A DNA stretch of 64,000 nucleotides. Origin: Paramacrobiotus metropolitanus. Taxonomy: Eukaryota; Tardigrada; Eutardigrada; Parachela; Macrobiotidae. A program made the translations under genes and the position numbers. The DNA lies in NCBI RefSeq assembly GCF_019649055.1, contig NW_026570460.1:40206-104205 (forward strand), written 5' to 3'. The stretch's first letter is position 1, and every line of letters starts with the position of its first letter. Of the stretch, positions 57,640 through 64,000 are shown one piece after another. The notes under the pieces were generated by a model. It searched no databases. It saw only the letters and a program-made list of their open reading frames with translations, and was not told where the DNA came from.

Positions 57640-59518
57640 CTAAATCGACCCCAAAACTATTCTATTAATTGTAACCTGGTTTTAAAATCGCTTATTATTA
57701 AATCTGCTCCTGTACAAAATATGCGTTTGATTACCGGCGTTATTTAATTTTTAACCTTTATAAATTGTTTTTCACTTCACGTCTATGTAATTTACAGAAT
57801 AAGAACCCGAAAATATAATGAAAGTAGAGCCGATTTACGACTTGCGGTGAGTTTCGGCTTGTTTTTGTGGTAGACTTTTAAAATGGTTTGCTTACCTACT
57901 TACACTTCAGTTTTCAGCTGTTACCCAGGAAATTCCAACTTTTCAGAACCCTTATGCAGCGACTCGCTTGCTTGGCGTCGCTTTCGGCTCTGCCTTCGAC
58001 TCAATAGAGATCAGAGGGGCAATTACCAATGCCTTGTGAAGTAATTCTAGCCGCTACTAAAATTAGGTATGCACAATCAATCGGTTATGAATAAAAATTA
58101 AGTAAACAATGGGAGAGCACTTACAATAATAATATAACCTTATTAACCACACAGTACGCACATTATACATAGAACAAAAAAGGGTTTTGGGTTTGCAAAA
58201 TAGTGTGAAAAATTGCCAATATAAAGTAAATGGTGCCTGACTGCCTGTGTTCATCACACTCCGTAGAATAATGACTTCACATGACAGTACGTACTGCGCC
58301 AGCCCATGGTTGGGTTGTTACGTTCACATTGAGCATCCCGGTTCGGGAGCCAGCTACGTAACAGCAGCTAGTTGAGAAAATTAATGATTTCTCTTTTCTC
58401 TGTTGCCGCTGTGTTCCGTAGACGTTGCATAGTAGGGTTTTCCAAATTTTCTTCGGAAACTTATTTATTTTTCAAATTAGATTCACATTGTGCACTTCTA
58501 CCGAATAAGGGCTATTAAACGATATATAGAGAGCAGAGATTAGCCTAGTACATCGTCCGTAGGAGGAGCGCAAACACACTGGCCGCACCCCCTCTTAATC
58601 TTTTATTATTAAGGATGTTATGCACACCCATTATTAAAATTACTTTGCATGTACCCATGCACTTCGTTTTAACGCGTGCGCCGCAATTATATGTACGTTT
58701 ATAATACAAAAAATTACCGGTATAGATGATATTCGTTTTGACTTACCAGTTAGTTTTACAAGTATTGGTCGCGCTAGCGCGCGACCAGTTGTGTTCGAGG
58801 TATGGAAGAATAAAGAAAACCACAAAATATACAGCACTTGATAATATTTTAAAAACCTGAAAACGCAAAAAATATTTTAAAACCTAAAAACGCAAAAAAT
58901 TGGAGCCCAACCCAAAGAACCTAGCGGAGAAATATCTCGAAAAAATTAAAAAGCAGAAAAGCGCAGCTGTACCCAGCTATGTTCGGCCAGTTATAAATAT
59001 TTTTGTGAGCCGTTTAGCTTTTCTTTCTGGGCCGAGTGAAAATATATTTAGATGATTAGGTATCCAAACATTTAGATATCGAGAAATTAATTACTGAATG
59101 TTTAGAAAATCTGGACCTCGCATGTACACACTGTACCTATACATTACATTACTGTACTAACTTGTAAAAGTAATGTACATATTATACACTGTACATTACT
59201 ATTACGTATAAAACTGTGATTATGCCTTACAGTACATTACAGTAAATTACTTTTACGATTAGTACATTACTAAAACTAATGTACATACATTACGTTATTG
59301 TATTATTATTAATCACTGTACAATAAAAATTATTGTCGGTTCATATTAATTCTTTGGTTAATCACGTCGGAAGGTAAAACAAACAAGAGAGCGCAGTGTG
59401 ACGAAAAATTGTACTGTACAACAGTGCAACGTTAACATTGGCAAGACGGAAATTATAATGAAACGAGCCGGATCAGTCGGCTCGCAGTTTACTGCAGTAA
59501 TACTGTGTTTAGCACGGT
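57640..59518. other. Intergenic region, partly Helitron-derived
   Basis: No gene is supported. Features seen: the palindrome TCGCGCTAGCGCGCGA at 58,768; a 30-base near-duplicate (AAACCTNAAAACGCAAAAAA) at 58,850-58,900; and a run of TACATTACTGTA-type words at 59,140-59,320. The interior of the Helitron ending at 57,464 is probably included. Confidence 0.45.
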
Positions 59519-60623
59519 TCATACGTGGAAGCCGGCCGAGACCTGCTTGTTGATCATGGGGGCGGCCGCCGACGACTGTCCGGTCTGCTGGAAGTCGGAC
59601 GGACTGGGGAAGTCCGACATCTTGATCCCGATCGTCTCCAGACTCGGCGTGCGGACCGCTGCAACAGGGTACATCAATTCGGCTGTTTCTTAGGCTTCTT
59701 AGATTTCTTAGACTCAGCACGCAGGCAGAATAATATGCAGAAATGACACTAACCGCCGACGGATTTAATTATATCCTGGAAATCCTTCCACATGGTGTTG
59801 GCGCCCACTTCCGCCATGCTCGTCTGGCCGAAGCCGCTAGCGGCACCGACACCTGGCATAAGAAAACGGTATTACCGCGGTTGGGAATCGTCAATGAGGC
59901 AGAACAACGTACTGTCGAAGCTGCTACCGCCCGTGCCGGCCATGTTGCTGACATCCTTAATGCCTGTCGCACATTAATCAACATGTGACCTTTTGCTATT
60001 CATGGATCGGTTTAGCTGGGTAGCTATCTTACCGGGGAATTCGCTGACTTTGCTTACGTCCTTGAAATCGTCGAAGTTAATTCCGATATCAGCCATACCT
60101 GTGAAATAAATATCTATATCATAATATATATTCCGTTCATAGTATTATTTAATTTGGTTTCGTTATAAATAAGGCAGTGCTCGTTACAGCTAGCCGAGGC
60201 CAATCATGGCCGAAAGTACTATCCACATCGCTTCTGAACGGCTTACACAGATACCTTATGATCGACTGACCCATGTTCAAATGCTCACAGGGAACTCTTC
60301 TCCGTTCCAGTTACCAAGGTCTTCGATTGTTCTAAGCCGTCATCACCCACGAAATTGAATTAAGTACATTCAAGAAAAGTATTCTTACCGCTGTTCATGC
60401 CCCCGCTCCCTCCGGCGCCGGGGATACCGGGCATCGGGGGTGCTCCCATCCCGCCCATTCCACCCATCCCTCCCATTCCACCCATCCCTCCCATTCCGCC
60501 CATTCCCATGGCCCCCATGGCGCCACCCATCAATCCCACCTGCCGTCGGGAACGGGCCGGCCGCGAGTGGACGGCGGAGAACATGAGGATCAGGACGAAA
60601 TTCTTCACCGTTGTATACGACAT
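59519..60623 (-). CDS. Secreted Gly/Met-rich protein, four exons
   Basis: Exons 60,389-60,623, 60,033-60,098, 59,754-59,852 and 59,519-59,658 join in frame with phase-1 introns throughout, predicting 179 residues. Residues 1-20 (MSYTTVKNFVLILMFSAVHS) are a signal peptide, followed by a basic RPARSRRQ that could be a processing site. A run of GMGGM repeats (about six) and a Pro/Gly segment follow. Exons 2-4 encode three related short helices, DFKDVSKV, DFQDIIKSV and SDFPSPSDF, each preceded by an IG or VG-containing turn. It is probably extracellular; function unknown. The start was chosen because the signal peptide begins exactly there. Confidence 0.8.
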
Positions 60624-61875
60624 TTTTATGGATACGCTGTTCCCGCAATTGCGTAACAAAACCCTTGGAATCCCAAAATTAATTACTGTAAAAAAAAGTG
60701 CTCCAAGATAAATTCAATAAATAAATTAAATTAATATATCAACCGTTAAACAGGAAAATGCAGCCCAAGAAAATGCAATGGAGTGTAAATTATGTAATAG
60801 CGCAATTTTAAAAGCCGGCGTAAGGGTTTTATATGGAAGTGCGATAGTGTCCGGGTTAATGAGTAAGTTGACCTATATTTTTCTGATATTAACACTCATA
60901 CTGCATTAATTAGCGGGAAAGTAAATTAACCGCCCGCTGCGCTACACCGGCCAATGACTATGAATGCAGCGCATTAAAAAATCATTTTAAAACCGTAATT
61001 AGCCTGCCGGACGCCGCGGAGGCGGGACCAGTGGTGCATAACGCGAAATACGCGCGCAGCGTTCGTTGCATATTTTTGCGGTGTTTGGACGCCGTTCACC
61101 CACACAGTCAGGGTTAGCGTGTAGCGCGCTCGCACTGAAGTTTTCAAGTGCGCGCTGAATACAGTGAATAGGAAACAGCGCTGCATTGACCGCCGCGCAG
61201 TGGCGCACGTTCGTCCGCTCGTCGTGCGAGTTTCTTTCTCTGGCCGCGGCCAAGCTGCAACTGCGACAGTAATGCCGTGCAGTTTAATATGCCGCAGCTG
61301 ATTATACAGGTATTTGGCTGATATCTTTGGAGAAAATCTTGATTGATACTTCGATTTTTCTCATATTTCAATCACTTTAAGTACACGGTTTCATATTTTG
61401 GTCGCTGGTCACTAAGACCACCACCCACGTACGTGGCGCGCTACCTGAATAGCTGCTGATCGCACAACGTGTTTTTTTCACTGGTCTGTAGTCAATAAAA
61501 CAAAACTTAAACTGTTGGAATTAAAAATTTATGAAATTTGCAAACGTGGAAGAGCCGTTCTCGCCCGATTTCTGTTCTTCGTTTTGTTATTTACGGAATA
61601 ATTTTTTTGGGTTCATGCTTCGAAATTCATGAGCGAGGTTTTTACTCTGAAACCTATGCATTTCTGGTATTTTTGTTTGTTAGGAAATTTTAACACCCGG
61701 TAACCAAATACGAGAACGTACGCTTGAATTGATCGAGATATTAGAAATACCGAAGCATTGTATGTACAGTACTCGTAGTATTACATTGGTGCAATTCAAG
61801 AATATAACTTTAATCAGCAATGTTATACCACGGCAGCACCTTTAACCACCATCGTCTAAATGAAAAATCCCTTAA
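60624..61875. other. Upstream region of the secreted-protein gene
   Basis: No gene is supported. The minus frames near 60,974-61,371 overlap one another, have no domain and no splice partners. The promoter of the secreted-protein gene should lie just above 60,623. Confidence 0.45.
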
Positions 61876-62041
61876 GGGATTTGGCCCGGTACATAGCGCC
61901 AAATTTGTATACATCCACGGCAACTTTCGCTGTCGCACTCTCCCAAACACTTTTCTGCATTTCTTTATGATATTTTGTAGCCAAAGGATTCGTATACATA
62001 GGCGAAAAACCCGTTTGGTACTATGTACCGGGCCAAATCCC
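61876..62041. mobile_element. 166-base MITE with TTAA target duplication
   Basis: The perfect inverted ends GGGATTTGGCCCGGTACATAG are flanked by TTAA on both sides (61,872-61,875; 62,042-62,045). The inside is homologous to the arms of the palindromic element at 12,931-13,606 and to fragments in every B unit. The TTAA target recalls piggyBac-type elements, but the terminal GGG differs from the usual CCC. Confidence 0.85.
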
Positions 62042-62045
62042 TTAA

Positions 62046-63523
62046 GTTAATATGAAAAGGAAAGGTACCCAAAACACCTTGAGCATTTCCACGCTGCAAA
62101 TCTCAAGACTGAAACGCTGAAACAGGAAGCGTCGATATATGTAATTCAATACAAACTGTATCTGTATGTGAACAGTGCCGGTTTTAGCTTTCTAGTTTAC
62201 CTGGATACGCTAGGGCGCTGGTAAGGCAATCTGCAACTTGCCGGTAGCTAGCGGGAACCGAGATCCTGACTGACCTTTCGCCAGCCACTTGCTTAATTAC
62301 TGCAAAAGATTCAGCACTGTGCTATAATGAAGGTATTACTCAGTTAAAACATCTAAAACTGACAATTGAGAATGATCCTCTCGCGTGTCTCAACCAGCAC
62401 AAAATAAATAAGATATGCAGCGAAACAATAAATCGGAAAAAAATCAAATATTAAGAAATTTAATAAAAAATCGTAATAATATTAAACGATTTATAAAAAG
62501 CGCGCATTTTATGATCAATAATTTTAAGACATTATATGTAGACATTATTTACGTATAACTGTATTGTAGGCATTAATTATATCATTATTAACTATGGACA
62601 TTACTTATGACATATGGGCATTAGCGCTAATTATGGACACTACGTACACACTACACACATTTACGTTACTCATTCAATAAATGGGCAACATAGGTAAAAT
62701 GTTAAACCTGTCAGTTTCGGTCCAGAACGACCGTTAAAGTTTTAGCACAAGTTGCACAAAGGGCCATATGCCGATACAGTGTGCAGTGTAAAAACCATAA
62801 GTAATAGTTATCATTAGATTAGCTTTCTATATATGTAAATGCCGAAAATCGGTGAATTTTTGTTTATGTACTCATGTACTTAATCACAAAGGTGTACGCG
62901 ATTCGCATTCTCATTACACACGCACGGCACATGTACCGGCTCGACTCGCTATCGCGTTAGTAATAATGCATGCGCAGCCGTACAATACTCTGCGATTGCT
63001 TTATTCGGCTAGTTCTTTCGAAAACGGCTCGGCTTACATAGTAATTCATTAATCAGATGGTACTGTCATGGACAAAATTCAATTTGCAAAGTACGGTAAT
63101 TCATTCGACTAGACCTACGATGGAGGCCATAACACCGCGAAGTACTCGCGTCAGAGCACGACAATACTCACAACAGCCAAATAATATACAATGTCGGTGC
63201 ATATCGTTATTCGCGGAATTAATATGCACATTCGGATCGGCTTTGCATGTCACTGCGTCGCATGGACCACTGACGCCAATGATATCACCCATTCTTAGGT
63301 GCTGCAGCAGTCTTTCTTGTGATGCCGTGCCGGTGGCCAATGTACTGTACAGGTATCGCTTACAGGGAAAAAAATGTAGGCCTTTACATAAATATTCTTC
63401 TCGCACAAAAGGTAGGTATCTGCACTGCCATTTGCTTATACCGTACTAATTACTATGTCATTCTGACTGCGTAGCATTAAGAGATAACTTTTAATGATCT
63501 CCTTGCGCAAACCATTGCTATCC
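62046..63523. other. Non-coding region
   Basis: No gene is supported. Overlapping plus and minus frames at 63,057-63,449 have no recognisable domain. TTAC/CATTA-type words are frequent at 62,540-62,680. Confidence 0.4.
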
Positions 63524-64000
63524 ATGGCAAGCTTTTTCAGATATCCCGTACGCGGCATCTTCCTGCTGTTCTTTTTAGTCCAACCGTTCAACACCAAGCT
63601 CTTTATCCGCCGGCACCGGCGACCCAATTTAGGGGATGCCACCGCCTTCCGGGGGATTGCGAGCGACCCTTCATCAATTGCCACCGGAAGTCGATCGAGA
63701 CCGTCGGAACAGTGCGGTCAACCCGGGGACGGGAGCGTCGATCCGTTCGGGTTGAACCGCAGCCCGGCAACACGCAGTCGGCAACGGGAGACCTTCGTAC
63801 ACCGGCGTCCCGCCAACACTCCGCGGGAATGGAGACCGGAAGCGGAAGGACGGGTTCTGGACGGCGCTGACGTTAGCCCAACCACGGCATGTTGGCAGGT
63901 ACGCCACGTCGAACAGATTAAGCGGCTGTTGGGGCATCTGGTTATTAGCGTGTTTGGAAGTTATATGCTGAACGAAGTCGCACATGAATACACGCGACTA
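63524..64000 (+). CDS. N-terminal part of a secreted or membrane protein, runs off the window
   Basis: From ATG at 63,524 the plus frame has no stop for 159 codons to the last base. The N-terminus MASFFRYPVRGIFLLFFLVQ is a signal peptide or signal anchor. It is followed by a basic, proline-rich, probably disordered region (FIRRHRRP; NRSPATRSRQRE; RPANTPREWRP). A strong donor, CAG|GTACGC, lies at 63,898/63,899, so the first exon may end at Cys-Trp-Gln and the last 34 codons may be intron. The exon is GC-rich like other single-copy genes here. No family recognised. Confidence 0.55.
   Translation, partial: MASFFRYPVRGIFLLFFLVQPFNTKLFIRRHRRPNLGDATAFRGIASDPSSIATGSRSRPSEQCGQPGDGSVDPFGLNRSPATRSRQRETFVHRRPANTPREWRPEAEGRVLDGADVSPTTACWQVRHVEQIKRLLGHLVISVFGSYMLNEVAHEYTRL

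Noticed and set aside
63674-63985. A 103-codon minus frame near the window end
   Set aside because: It is opposite the plus frame from 63,524, which has an ATG, a signal peptide and a strong donor; the minus frame has none of these.
1-64000. CRISPR array, bacterial operons, rRNA genes
   Set aside because: The sequence is eukaryotic; repeats present are irregular or transposon-derived and no rRNA-like conserved blocks were seen.

Overview
The window is animal nuclear DNA, most likely from an invertebrate. Its genes are split by GT-AG introns, it encodes a Rel/NFAT-family transcription factor and protein kinases, and it is packed with eukaryotic DNA transposons (PIF/Harbinger, mariner, hAT-like, Helitron ends), a solo LTR and retroelement remnants. 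Coding exons of single-copy genes are very GC-rich and sit in AT-rich introns. I cannot name the species from sequence alone.

Layout. Positions 1-26,000 are a mosaic of segmental duplications. Positions 1-4,135 recur almost unchanged at 20,310-24,445. This block carries a broken kinase gene followed by two 3' fragments of a reverse-transcriptase retroelement. A second repeat ('B unit') occurs at 4.8-7.7 kb, 13.7-21 kb (split by two transposons) and 40.2-44.0 kb. It carries a small membrane-protein gene with its own TATA box; only the 41 kb copy is intact. A third repeat ('X block') at 9.6-12.6 kb and 38.1-40.2 kb holds an unrecognised 302+ residue protein, broken in the first copy and open in the second. 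Because repeats are present both with and without insertions, exact insertion sites can be read for a Harbinger element (14,892-17,793, target ACT) and a solo LTR (10,275-11,257).

Positions 26.3-31.8 kb (minus strand) hold an apparently intact four-exon gene for a 715-residue protein with two tandem protein-kinase-like domains and altered catalytic motifs. The broken kinase copies at 1 kb and 21 kb descend from a relative of its second domain. Positions 32-38 kb carry MITEs and a second Harbinger element with a transposase relic and an intact three-exon Myb/SANT-like partner.

Positions 44.1-56.0 kb (minus) are a nine-exon NFAT-type gene predicted to encode 966 residues, with the Rel-homology DNA-binding region and IPT fold near the C-terminus. 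Three perfect CRE octamers lie near its 5' half. Positions 57.4-57.6 kb carry two tandem Helitron 3' ends. Positions 59.5-60.6 kb (minus) encode a 179-residue secreted Gly/Met-rich protein in four exons. At 63,524 a reading frame with an N-terminal hydrophobic segment runs off the window end.

Exon models were assembled by hand from splice signals and frame; no alignment or transcript was available. Many lesions in repeats are single-base indels in homopolymers, so some may be sequencing or assembly errors rather than biological decay.
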